From Peribacillus frigoritolerans (GTDB taxonomy: Bacteria; Bacillota; Bacilli; Bacillales; DSM-1321): DNA of 64,000 nucleotides. Every line of letters starts with the position of its first letter. Within the stretch, counting starts at the first letter, position 1. The notes below the pieces were generated by a model, which was given only the letters and a program-made list of their open reading frames with translations, was not told where the DNA came from and did no database searches. Below are positions 25,771 to 34,556 of the stretch, in pieces. The DNA lies in the NCBI RefSeq assembly GCF_030676415.1, contig NZ_JAUUTW010000020.1, positions 1 through 64,000 on the forward strand. Direction: 5' to 3'. The translations under genes and the position numbers were made by a program.

Positions 25771-27183
25771 TTATTTAATGATATGAATTGGGGTTCCAAG
25801 TGCCACTTCGGCAGCTTCCATTGTCATTTCTCCAAGTGTTGGATGGGCATGGATTGTCATAGCGATGTCTTCTGCAGTCAATCCTGTTTCAACAGCCAAA
25901 CCTAACTCCGAAATGAGATCTGATGCATTTGCTCCGACAACTTGCGCCCCGATAACAAGTCCATCTTCTTTACGAGTTACAAGCTTAACGAACCCCTCTG
26001 TGCTGTCAAGTGACAAGGCACGTCCATTTCCCGCATATGGGAATTTCGCAGCTACTACTTCAATACCTTCATCTTTTGCTTGTTGTTCAGTATAACCTAC
26101 AGTTGCAAGCTCAGGGTCTGAAAATACGACTGCTGGAATGCCTATATAATCAATTTCAGATGGATGTCCGGCAATCGCTTCAGCAGCAATTTTTGCTTCA
26201 TAGAATGCCTTATGTGCCAATTGTGGACCTGGAACAACATCACCGATTGCATAAATATTAGGAACATTCGTGCGGCATTGCTTATCGATTTCAATAAGTC
26301 CACGGTCTGTCATTTTTACGCCGGCTTGTTCAAGACCTATTTCATCCGTATTCGGGCGGCGTCCGACCATAACAAACACATAATCAGCGTCTATTTTCTT
26401 TTCTTCGCCTTTTACCTCAAAGGTTACAGTGACGCCATTTTCTGTTTCTTCTACACCTTTTGCCATTGCTTTGGTATAGAATTCTACACCTTTTTTCTTC
26501 ATACTCTTCTTAACAACGGCTGACATTTGTTTTTCAAAACCTACGCCTAAAATTTCATCTGCACCCTCTAAAATCGTTACTTGGGTACCAAAGTTTGCAT
26601 AGGCACCGCCAAGTTCGATTCCGATAACACCGCCGCCAATAACAACGATTTTTTCAGGAATTTCATTTAAGCTGAGGGCACCAGTCGAATTTAGAACGCG
26701 TTTTGAATATTTAAATGTAGGCAACTCGATTGAACGCGATCCTGTTGCAATAATTGCATGTTTAAAGGTGTATGTTTGAGCATTTTTTTCGCCCATTACG
26801 CGTAATGAATTACTGCCTACAAAGAATGCTTCACCACGTACAATCTCAACTTTATTTCCTTTTAATAGTCCTTCGACACCGCCAGTTAACTTTTTCACTA
26901 CACTAGCTTTCCACTCTTGTACTTTTGAAAAATCAACCTTTACATTCTCTGCTGTAATCCCATATGCATCCGAATGCTTAGCTGTTTCATAGCGGTGACC
27001 AGCGGCAATTAATGCCTTTGAAGGAATACAGCCGACATTACAACATACACCGCCCAAATATTCCTTTTCAACAATTGTTACTTTTTGTCCCAGCTGGGCA
27101 GCACGAATTGCTGCTACATAACCCCCAGGACCTGCACCGATGACTATAGTATCTGTTTCAATTGGGAAATCTCCGACAACCAT
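25771..27183 (-). CDS. lpdA: Dihydrolipoyl dehydrogenase (E3)
   Basis: This 470-residue flavoprotein reoxidises the lipoyl arm of 2-oxoacid dehydrogenase complexes. The N-terminal FAD site is [15 protein letters not shown], the redox disulfide C47/C52 lies in [13 protein letters not shown], the NAD site is [11 protein letters not shown] and the C-terminal HAHPTLGE carries the active-site histidine. Position 48, usually leucine in GGxCLNVGC, is cysteine here, giving an extra thiol beside the redox pair. GGAGG lies upstream. It follows the broken tail of an E2 gene, so the rest of its complex is lost locally. Confidence 0.92.
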   Translation of the reverse strand: MVVGDFPIETDTIVIGAGPGGYVAAIRAAQLGQKVTIVEKEYLGGVCCNVGCIPSKALIAAGHRYETAKHSDAYGITAENVKVDFSKVQEWKASVVKKLTGGVEGLLKGNKVEIVRGEAFFVGSNSLRVMGEKNAQTYTFKHAIIATGSRSIELPTFKYSKRVLNSTGALSLNEIPEKIVVIGGGVIGIELGGAYANFGTQVTILEGADEILGVGFEKQMSAVVKKSMKKKGVEFYTKAMAKGVEETENGVTVTFEVKGEEKKIDADYVFVMVGRRPNTDEIGLEQAGVKMTDRGLIEIDKQCRTNVPNIYAIGDVVPGPQLAHKAFYEAKIAAEAIAGHPSEIDYIGIPAVVFSDPELATVGYTEQQAKDEGIEVVAAKFPYAGNGRALSLDSTEGFVKLVTRKEDGLVIGAQVVGANASDLISELGLAVETGLTAEDIAMTIHAHPTLGEMTMEAAEVALGTPIHIIK

Positions 27184-27231
27184 TACTTACGCCTCCATTA
27201 ACAATAGTTTTGGGTCGTTTAATAATCACTT

Positions 27232-27462
27232 AATATGATTCATTCATTGCATTCTGCTGTAGCTCCGTCGATCTATTCTGTAGTCGAAGCTTAATAAAAG
27301 AGCAAGTACAGACGCTTCTACAATTTCACCATCTCGAACAATTGGTTTTTCAGCAATACGGCCAACCCCAAGAATAGCTACTTCAGGATGGTTAATAACA
27401 GGTGTATCCCATTCTCCGCCGGCTGAACAAATGTTTGAAGTCGTACATGATGCACCCTTCAT
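27232..27462 (-). pseudogene. Dihydrolipoamide acyltransferase (E2) C-terminal remnant
   Basis: The frame reads [38 protein letters not shown] and LSFDYR, the end of the E2 catalytic domain; after a frameshift it gives IDGATAEC, which completes the HRxIDG motif (with tyrosine in place of histidine) before stopping. The lipoyl, binding and most catalytic regions are absent. Upstream at 27463-27531 a 24-codon frame ([15 protein letters not shown]) with a GGAGG site runs into it; I do not recognise that piece. Confidence 0.75.
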
Positions 27463-27636
27463 TTCATTTTGGGCATAGGGAAGTCTAAAAAATTCGGTTT
27501 TTTACCGTAGTTTTCATTTGCTAAAGCTTTCATTACAATCCTCCACATTTTTATTTAACGCACATGTATCTTTTCATAACGAACCTAAGAACAAAGATTA
27601 TGAATATCCCTAGATGGGATATTCATATTAAATAAA

Positions 27637-28695
27637 TTATTTTAAGAAAGGATAATCTGTATAACCTTCTTTTCCTCCTACATAGAGCGTGTTTTTATCA
27701 GGTTCGTTTAGGGGAGCACCCGATTGAATCCGTTCTACAAAGTCTGGATTAGCTAGTACCCAAGTGCCTACTGTGACAACATCTGCAAGATGATTATCTA
27801 CATCAGACGAAAGTTGATCTAGAGGACGACCTGGACGGTTAACAAGAAGTGATTGATCCCAAAGTTGACGCACATCTTTTAGGAATTGCTCGTTTCCAAA
27901 GTGCATTAAATGCAGATATGCAAGGTTAAGCTTATTTAATTCACTTATTAAATAGCGATACATCTCAAGGCTATTTTCCCCCTCATCAATGCCTTGCAGT
28001 GTTCCTTGAGGAGAAAAACGGATGCCTGTTCTTTCTGCTCCTATTTCATCAACAACTGCTTTAGCTACTTCAATAGCGAATCGAGAACGACCCTCAATCG
28101 TACCACCGTATGCATCTTGACGATGATTGGAGTTTTCACTAAGGAATTGTTGGATCAGATAACCATTCGCTCCGTGAATTTCAACTCCGTCTGCACCAGC
28201 TTCAATTGCCGAACGTGCTGCTAAACGAAACTCATTGATAACATCCTTTATCTCAAGCTCACTCAATTCTCTTGGTGTTGGAATTTCTTTCATTCCTTCT
28301 GCCGTGAAAATTTCTACACCAGGTGCAATAGCTGACGGTGCAACTGCTTGGCGGTGGTGAGGTGTGTTATCAGGGTGTGATACACGTCCCACATGCATAA
28401 GCTGAACAAAAATATGACCGCCTTCACTATGAACTTTAGAAGTTACTTTTTTCCACCCTTTAATATGATTTTCTGTATAAATACCAGGTGTATTAGTGTA
28501 ACCTTGCCCATCATCTGAAGGTTGGGTTCCTTCGCTTATAATTAAACCGACTGAAGCACGCTGACCATAGTACTCTGCTACTAAATCGCTCGGCGTACCA
28601 TCTGGTAAAGCTCTACTTCTAGTCATCGGAGCCATACCTATACGATTTTTTAAGTCAATGTTTCCGATACGAACTTTTTCAAATAATCTGCTCAT
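27637..28695 (-). CDS. NADH:flavin oxidoreductase of the old yellow enzyme family
   Basis: The 352-residue TIM-barrel protein is a NemA-like alkene or nitroester reductase. MAPMTRSRA and ISEGTQPS near the start and HGANGYLIQQFLS with its His/Asn pair are the FMN and substrate signatures. It binds FMN and uses NAD(P)H to reduce activated double bonds. It begins 14 bases after the alpha/beta hydrolase stop, forming an operon controlled by the TetR operator at 29639-29660. Confidence 0.9.
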   Translation of the reverse strand: MSRLFEKVRIGNIDLKNRIGMAPMTRSRALPDGTPSDLVAEYYGQRASVGLIISEGTQPSDDGQGYTNTPGIYTENHIKGWKKVTSKVHSEGGHIFVQLMHVGRVSHPDNTPHHRQAVAPSAIAPGVEIFTAEGMKEIPTPRELSELEIKDVINEFRLAARSAIEAGADGVEIHGANGYLIQQFLSENSNHRQDAYGGTIEGRSRFAIEVAKAVVDEIGAERTGIRFSPQGTLQGIDEGENSLEMYRYLISELNKLNLAYLHLMHFGNEQFLKDVRQLWDQSLLVNRPGRPLDQLSSDVDNHLADVVTVGTWVLANPDFVERIQSGAPLNEPDKNTLYVGGKEGYTDYPFLK

Positions 28696-28709
28696 ATGAA
28701 TACACCTTT

Positions 28710-29558
28710 TTAATAAGAATTAGAATCAAGAAATAAATTTACGTGTTCTGCAAATAGTTCTGGAAATTGAAACAGATGCCCGTGACCAGAATCAGGATAT
28801 ATAATCAGCTGTGCTTTGGGTAATTTCTCTGTTAAGATATAACTGTTTTTAGTCGGTACCATCACATCATTAACACCATTAGTAACAAGTACAGGGTGTT
28901 TGATGTTTTGTAACCATCCATAATCAAGATTAGATTTTTGTTTAGCCCATTTTGCAATGGCTTGTAATTGTGCCTCTTTTACTTGTTCTGAACTGTTTAC
29001 TTTTTTCTGATTAAAAATTCTTTGTAGTGAAGCCATTCCTGCAGATTTACTTGTTTCGGTTTGTTCGTAGAAAAAGAACATAAAATCATTTATTCCATCT
29101 TCTTCCGTTCCGCCGTGACGATTCATTCTTTCAAAAATCTCTGGATTTGGATTAATACCAGATTCAGGCGAAGTACCTGCCATAATAATTTTTCTTACTA
29201 AATCTCCTTCTTGTAAAGCTAGCTCTTGTGCAACCATGCCACCAATGGAAAAACCAAGAATGTCAACTTGTTCTAATCCAAGAGCTTTTATAAATGTTGC
29301 TGTATCTTTTGCCATATCAGTAATTGTAGTAGGCGTTAGTCCATCGGTCTCACCAACCCCTTTATTGTCAAATAAGATTACTGGGCGGGTATTTGCAATA
29401 GGTTCAAGCATGTTTGGATCCCAGTTTTCCATCGTTCCTCTAAAGTGAACAAGAAATACTACTGGTATACCATCTTGTGTACCAAATTTTCTATATGCGT
29501 AACGAGTTCCATCTGCTTCAATAAATTCTGATTCTGTTGGTATTTTAAAGTTTGTCAT
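28710..29558 (-). CDS. Alpha/beta-fold hydrolase
   Basis: The 282-residue enzyme has the nucleophile elbow GFSIGGMV (serine), a late aspartate in NGVNDVMVPT and the histidine in DSGHGHLFQF. It resembles proline iminopeptidase/haloperoxidase-like hydrolases often found with TetR regulators in Gram-positive detoxification clusters. The substrate is unknown. It is the first gene of the hydrolase-OYE operon, behind the palindromic operator. Confidence 0.85.
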   Translation of the reverse strand: MTNFKIPTESEFIEADGTRYAYRKFGTQDGIPVVFLVHFRGTMENWDPNMLEPIANTRPVILFDNKGVGETDGLTPTTITDMAKDTATFIKALGLEQVDILGFSIGGMVAQELALQEGDLVRKIIMAGTSPESGINPNPEIFERMNRHGGTEEDGINDFMFFFYEQTETSKSAGMASLQRIFNQKKVNSSEQVKEAQLQAIAKWAKQKSNLDYGWLQNIKHPVLVTNGVNDVMVPTKNSYILTEKLPKAQLIIYPDSGHGHLFQFPELFAEHVNLFLDSNSY

Positions 29559-29638
29559 TTTTGTGTTCCTCCTTAGAAATTAAAAAACGATTTTATAAGT
29601 ATGCATAGTATGCATTATGATGGTTTGTTTCATGCTAA

Positions 29639-29660
29639 TTTTAGAATGAGCGTTCTAAAA
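29639..29660. promoter_or_regulatory. TetR operator upstream of the hydrolase-OYE operon
   Basis: TTTTAGAA-TGAGCG-TTCTAAAA is a perfect 8-bp dyad. The same pattern lies upstream of the adjacent tetR gene at 30314-30335. Confidence 0.75.
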
Positions 29661-29677
29661 AGGGTAAAAAAAGAAAG

Positions 29678-30253
29678 CTAGTCCAACACTGAAAGTGCTA
29701 AAGTGATGATGCCTTCTAATTCTTTTTTACTATAATTAGTTTTTATTAGTACTCTTATACCTACCAAATTGTTGTGTAAGAAACGAGATGTGTTATCAGA
29801 ATCGATTTCTTTTGATAGCTCTCCACTAGTTTGGCCCCGTTTTATAAGGTTATTAAACATATCTTCAGTACGGTTAAACATTTTTGTAACTATGCGTCCA
29901 ATTTCTTTGTCCAACAAAGATAATTCAATGGCTGCATTTACTGATAGACAACCTTTTGGGTATTGTTCAATGGAATTCAGTATGAACATAAAAACATCAC
30001 GTATCGCCTGTTTAATGGATGAAGTGCTGCTAATTATGCTTTCCATCTCATTGACGATGAGCTCTTCATAGTGATTAAGGGAAGCTAAAAACAATGAACG
30101 CTTGTCACCAAATGTGTCATATATACTCCTGCGGTGTATCCCCATATGATCCACCAAATCTTGCATGGATGTTTTTTCATAACCCTGTTCCCAGAAAAGC
30201 TCCATTGCTTTTCTTAATACTGCTTTTTCGTCAAACTCTTTACTTCTGGCCAT
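29678..30253 (-). CDS. TetR/AcrR-family repressor
   Basis: The protein of 191 residues starts MARSKEFDEKAVLRKAMELF and has the TetR helix-turn-helix (TSMQDLVDHMGIHRRSIYDTF). ATG 30253 is chosen over the longer frame from 30307 because a GGAG site lies just upstream and the TetR domain begins there. It is transcribed with the same polarity as the hydrolase and OYE genes. Two near-identical palindromes, one before itself and one before the hydrolase, imply autoregulation and control of that operon. Confidence 0.88.
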   Translation of the reverse strand: MARSKEFDEKAVLRKAMELFWEQGYEKTSMQDLVDHMGIHRRSIYDTFGDKRSLFLASLNHYEELIVNEMESIISSTSSIKQAIRDVFMFILNSIEQYPKGCLSVNAAIELSLLDKEIGRIVTKMFNRTEDMFNNLIKRGQTSGELSKEIDSDNTSRFLHNNLVGIRVLIKTNYSKKELEGIITLALSVLD

Positions 30254-30313
30254 TTTATTTCTCCTTAAAAAAATCCATGAACCAATACTAACAAAAACAA
30301 ACGTCATAATCTA

Positions 30314-30335
30314 TTATAGAATGAACGTTCTAAAA
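30314..30335. promoter_or_regulatory. TetR autoregulatory operator
   Basis: TTATAGAA-TGAACG-TTCTAAAA matches the operator at 29639-29660 in 20 of 22 positions. A half site, TTTTTAGAACG, follows near 30370. Confidence 0.7.
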
Positions 30336-30461
30336 TAAACACATGAATTTCAAACCATGATTAAATAATACCCTTTTTAGAACGATTAGTAAAGAATTAT
30401 AACTAACCAATAATCCCCAACACATTTGCTGCATATCACAGTTATCCATTAACTTTCACTT

Positions 30462-30600
30462 AGGGGTACCGCCACATGCCCATCAAGCCAAGAAAATAGG
30501 TCACCCCCAAAACGATAAATTGAGCTTATAAGTTACAAGAAAATCCAAAATTTCGTTCTGGGGGTACTACAAAACTTTAACTTGATGGGTATGGGGTAAC
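30462..30600. mobile_element. Miniature IS4-type remnant (MITE-like)
   Basis: The left end AGGGGTACCGCCACATGCCC, continuing ATCAAG, and the right end CTTGATGGGTATGGGGTAAC are imperfect inverted repeats closely like the ends of the IS4-type element at 34557-36212. Only about 140 bases lie between them, with no transposase, so this is a deletion derivative. Confidence 0.6.
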
Positions 30601-30728
30601 ATCAGGAAAATGCGGATTTATAACGTAAAGCGAAATTCCAATATAAAAAGCGCAATTTCCCAATTTTAATGCTGAGAAATTGTACTTTTTTCATTACTAC
30701 ATAATCGCACCCGTTAGCTGAATAAGGA

Positions 30729-31030
30729 TTACTGTACTTTCTTTTCTAATACAGCAAGTTTCTTAAATTTTTTATCATAACTTTGACGTTGAATAAGATT
30801 AGTTAACCAAAATTTTGCCCGTTCGATGTCCTCATTTATTATAAATGCTTCAATGGCTTGTTTAAAATTGTTATGGTATTTAAAATTCTCATTTATCATT
30901 AGTTCAAGGCCTTGATGGTAGCAATCTGAAGTTCATTTATATTCCTTTATTTTTGAATATAAAATCCCCAAATAAATAAAACTACTTGATTTCTCTTCTT
31001 TACTGAAATTTGGTTGTTTAATGGCTAAAT
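30729..31030 (-). pseudogene. TPR-containing regulator, C-terminal remnant
   Basis: Minus-strand frames read LSIKQPNFSKEEKSSSFIYL, GILYSKIKEY and, after a frameshift, GLELMINENFKYHNNFKQAI and RAKFWLTNLIQRQSYDKKF to a stop. Helical repeats and wording are those of the TPR domain in Rap/PlcR/AimR-like peptide-sensing regulators. The DNA-binding half is missing. Confidence 0.5.
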
Positions 31031-31476
31031 TCAATATATCTGTTGTCGGATTTCGTATTCTAATAGACGTGATTGCACAGAATAATTTTGATTGGACACC
31101 TTCTTTTCAAGCCCATTTTTCTAGTTTTTTCTTTTATTTTACGTTTTCTTGTATTTTTTATGTGGCAAAAGTCAACCGTTTTTACAACCGGCCTTTGATT
31201 ATCGGATTGATTGGCATTACCATTGAAATTTTGTCCGAACTTGGTGGAGTTAATCGCGCAATATATTGTATTGGGAACAACAATTACGTTAGCGGCACTA
31301 AACGGAATGATCATTATCGCGATTTCTCACAGCTTTATTGTTCTCTGCTTTTTCAATATGATAAAACTGTATGAAGCACAGTCGAGGGAACGACAAATTA
31401 GAAAACAGAATGAACATATGTTGATGCTCATTTCCAATTTATATGAGGAAGCGGTTCTTTTTAAAAAAACGCTGCA
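31021..31476 (+). pseudogene. glnK: Glutamine-sensing histidine kinase GlnK, membrane-domain remnant
   Basis: Two frames join near 31240: FFFYFTFSCIFYVAKVNRFY, NRPLIIGLIGITIEILSEL and then VELIAQYIVLGTTITLAALN, HSFIVLCFFNMIKLYEAQSR, MLISNLYEEAV. This matches the membrane sensor and linker of B. subtilis GlnK (YcbA), whose operon partners are glnL, glsA and glnT. The kinase core is missing after FKKTLQ. With glsA and glnT next door the assignment is well supported. Confidence 0.7.
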
Positions 31477-31477
31477 A

Positions 31478-31690
31478 AAAAAATGCCCGTATTTTTTGTA
31501 GTTTTTCGTCTGATTCTGTAGTTCGAATTATATCATTATCAATAACAGGTATGGAAGCGCTTTCAAATAGTTGAAAACGTAGAAATCCATAGACAGTATG
31601 CAAAGCGACACGAAAAGTTTTCTGGAGTATGTCCGGATATCTCTTTTGCGATCCTTCCACCGAAATAAAACTATAGAAAGCGAGGTTAAA
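31478..31690 (-). other. Unassigned minus-strand coding fragment
   Basis: A frame reading EGSQKRYPDILQKTFRVALH, TVYGFLRFQLF and RTTESDEKLQKIRAFFLQRF looks like protein but ends inside the glnK remnant. I cannot identify it. It may be an inserted scrap that replaced the kinase core. Confidence 0.3.
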
Positions 31691-31695
31691 CCTTG

Positions 31696-32687
31696 ATGGT
31701 TCAAAGGATGATACAAGAGGAAAAACGTCAATTACGCGACCTGCAGATGGATTGCCTGGATGAATGGGTCACGCATTACCGTTCCTTTAGCGGTGAAGGA
31801 CAATGTGCAGCCTATATTCCTGCGCTGGAAAAAGCAAATCCCTTTGACTTAGGCATTTGCATCATAGGGCCTGGTGGAACGGTAATAAAATCTGGCGATT
31901 GGCACGTCTCTTTTACTTTGTAAAGCATCTCAAAAGTGATCAGCTTTATGGCTGCCTGTCTGGGCCGTGGTATTTCTTATGTATTAGAACGAGTAGATGT
32001 TGAACCGACAGGAGACCCCTTTAACTCGATTATTCGTTTAGAAATGCATAAACCAGGGAAGCCATTTAACCCGATGATCAACGCTGGAGCGATTACGGTA
32101 GCTTCCCTTCTTCCTGGGGAGTCACCACAAAATAAAGTAGAATCTCTATGCACAATAATAGAAAGCATTGTGGAAAAACGGCCAACGATTAATGAAGCCG
32201 TTTTCCAATCTGAGTGGCAAACGGCTCATCGAAATAGAGCGTTAGCCTACTATCTAAAAGAGACGGGCTTTTTAGAAGTAGAGGTTGAGGAAGCCTTAGA
32301 GATTTATCTGAAGCAATTGCGATCGAGGTAAATGCAGAAGACATCTCGATGATTGGGTTAATTCTTGCTCATGATGGATACCATCCTCTCCGCAATGAAC
32401 AAATTATTCCGAAAGAAGTAGCTAGATTAACGACAAGTTTAATGCTCACGTGTGGAATGTATAATGCTTCTGGCAAATTTGCCGCTTTTGTCGGAATACC
32501 AGCAAAGAGTGGTGTATCTGGAGGTATTATGGCGCTCGTACCCCCAAAGAGCCGGCAAGAAGTACCTTTTCCAAATGGATGTGGTATCGGTATTTATGGA
32601 CCGGCTATTGATGAATATGGAAATAGCCATGCAGGTGTAATGTTACTAAGGAACATTTCGGAAAAATGGGATTTAAGTATTTTCTAA
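31696..32687 (+). pseudogene. glsA: Glutaminase with one stop codon and one frameshift
   Basis: The sequence reads as a complete serine-dependent glutaminase of about 330 residues. TAA at 31921-31923 stands in frame where Q is expected in FTL-Q-SISK; it falls immediately before the S-x-x-K catalytic motif. A second lesion, one lost base near 32316, shifts IYLKQ-CAIEVNAEDIS out of frame. INAGAITV, FNSIIRLEMHKPG and GVSGGIMALVP are otherwise intact. Only two small changes separate it from an active gene, so decay is recent. It normally feeds glutamate from glutamine imported by the neighbour. Confidence 0.85.
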
Positions 32688-32780
32688 AAGAATTATGGCA
32701 AACACTTCAAGGATCTTTTGCCTCATTTTTGGCATTTGAAATAGATTGATACATTTATTGATGTATAGGAGGATTGTAAA

Positions 32781-34217
32781 ATGAAGGAATTTATCAACTG
32801 GCTTACAACAGACTTTAGTAATTTTCTTTGGAGTTATGTACTCATTATTATGCTTATTGGTATCGGGCTTTACTTCACATTCAGGACAAAGTTTGTCCAA
32901 TTCCGCATGATCGGTGAAATGTTCCGCCTGTTAGGGGAGGGAGCAGCATCTTCTTCTGAAAAGAAAGGTGTCTCATCATTTCAGGCATTCTGTATAAGCA
33001 CAGCTTCCCGTGTAGGTACGGGCAACCTGGCAGGTGTAGCTCTGGCGATTACAGTCGGTGGGCCGGGCTCTGTTTTCTGGATGTGGTTAATTGCCCTTAT
33101 CGGTTCTGCATCCGCTTTCGTAGAAGCGACACTGGCGCAAATTTATAAAGTTAGGGATAAAGATACAAATATATTCCGGGGCGGACCGGCTTATTATATG
33201 GAAAAAGCATTGAAAGCCCGCTGGATGGGTGTTCTCTTTGCAATTATCATCACCATAACATTCGGTCTTGCGTTTAACTCTGTACAAGCGAATACGATAA
33301 CGAGCGCTTTTAACAATGCATTTGGATTCGATCCGGTAATGACAGGCCTTATCATTACTGCTGTAACTGCGGTTATTATCTTTGGCGGTATTAAACGAAT
33401 TGCGAAATTTGCCGAATGGGTGGTCCCACCTATGGCTGGTATGTACATCCTTATTGCAATCTATATCGTTGCAAAAAATTTCGGGGAACTTCCTACCGTG
33501 TTCTCACTTATTTTCAGCAATGCGTTTGGTTTAAATGAAGCTGTCGGCGGAGGACTTGGAGCCGCAATGATGTATGGGATAAAACGAGGTCTTTTCTCTA
33601 ACGAAGCTGGTATGGGTAGTGCGCCAAACGCTGCAGCAACTGCAGATGTGAGCCACCCTGTTAAGCAAGGGCTTATCCAGGCACTTGGCGTGTTCGTCGA
33701 TACACTTGTGATTTGCAGCTGTACAGCATTTATTATTTTATTGTCAGGCGTTTATAAATCATCCGAATCTGACGGTATCATCCTTACACAGTCAGCGCTA
33801 AGTTCTGAAATGGGATCCTGGGCCACTATTTTTGTCGCCATTATCATTTTGCTGTTTGCGTTCAGCTCTATTGTCGGCAACTACTACTATGGTGAATCGA
33901 ACATTGAATTTATTAGTAAAAATAAAACTTGGTTAGTTATTTACCGTATCGCAGTAATTGGCATGGTTATGTTTGGCTCATTAGCCCAGCTTGCAACCGT
34001 TTGGAGCTTAGCCGACGTATTCATGGGCATTATGGCCATCATTAACTTGATTGCGATTGTGTTACTTGGCAAGATTGCTTTTGCCGCATTGGGTGATTAC
34101 ATGAAACAGAAGAAAGCAGGCAGAAACCCTGTCTTTCACGTTTCTAACATTCCTGGTCTAAAGAATGTAGAATGCTGGGGAGCCGATGAAAAACAATCTT
34201 TAAAGAAGGATGCGTAA
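32781..34217 (+). CDS. glnT: AGCS-family sodium:alanine/glutamine symporter
   Basis: The 478-residue transporter has about eleven membrane helices and the family signatures GTGNLAGVALAITVGGPGSVFWMW-type start region, GGPAYYMEKAL and KRGLFSNEAGMGSAPNAAA. It takes up alanine, glycine or glutamine with sodium. AGGAGG precedes the ATG. The position after glnK and glsA remnants matches B. subtilis glsA-glnT (ybgJ-ybgH), which supports glutamine as substrate. The gene looks intact although its partners are broken. Confidence 0.88.
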   Translation: MKEFINWLTTDFSNFLWSYVLIIMLIGIGLYFTFRTKFVQFRMIGEMFRLLGEGAASSSEKKGVSSFQAFCISTASRVGTGNLAGVALAITVGGPGSVFWMWLIALIGSASAFVEATLAQIYKVRDKDTNIFRGGPAYYMEKALKARWMGVLFAIIITITFGLAFNSVQANTITSAFNNAFGFDPVMTGLIITAVTAVIIFGGIKRIAKFAEWVVPPMAGMYILIAIYIVAKNFGELPTVFSLIFSNAFGLNEAVGGGLGAAMMYGIKRGLFSNEAGMGSAPNAAATADVSHPVKQGLIQALGVFVDTLVICSCTAFIILLSGVYKSSESDGIILTQSALSSEMGSWATIFVAIIILLFAFSSIVGNYYYGESNIEFISKNKTWLVIYRIAVIGMVMFGSLAQLATVWSLADVFMGIMAIINLIAIVLLGKIAFAALGDYMKQKKAGRNPVFHVSNIPGLKNVECWGADEKQSLKKDA

Positions 34218-34347
34218 AAAACAACTAAGACATTCTTATGGAAGTTAGAAGAGTGGTAAAGTTAGATGGTAAAATTGTTAAGGGAACCAATTCTAACTGG
34301 ATATTATATACTTTTAAATAATGTAATTCTTTACAGGATATTTTTGT

Positions 34348-34381
34348 GGGGCAACCTTTGGAAGTATTAATGAGTTGCCCC
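34348..34381 (+). terminator. Hairpin downstream of glnT
   Basis: GGGGCAAC pairs with GTTGCCCC over an 18-base loop; the following T run is weak (GATTATTC). Confidence 0.45.
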
Positions 34382-34556
34382 GATTATTCAAACTTCATTT
34401 TTTAGGTGATAACAAATTGACCACTGACCACAAGATGACCACACACTTAAGTAATTTATATGAATTTAGTGCACTTTAATATAAGAATAAATTCTCATAT
34501 GTATAGGCTCTATAAACATAATCCTCATACTTCTTAATGGTTTGATTAGTGAAATT

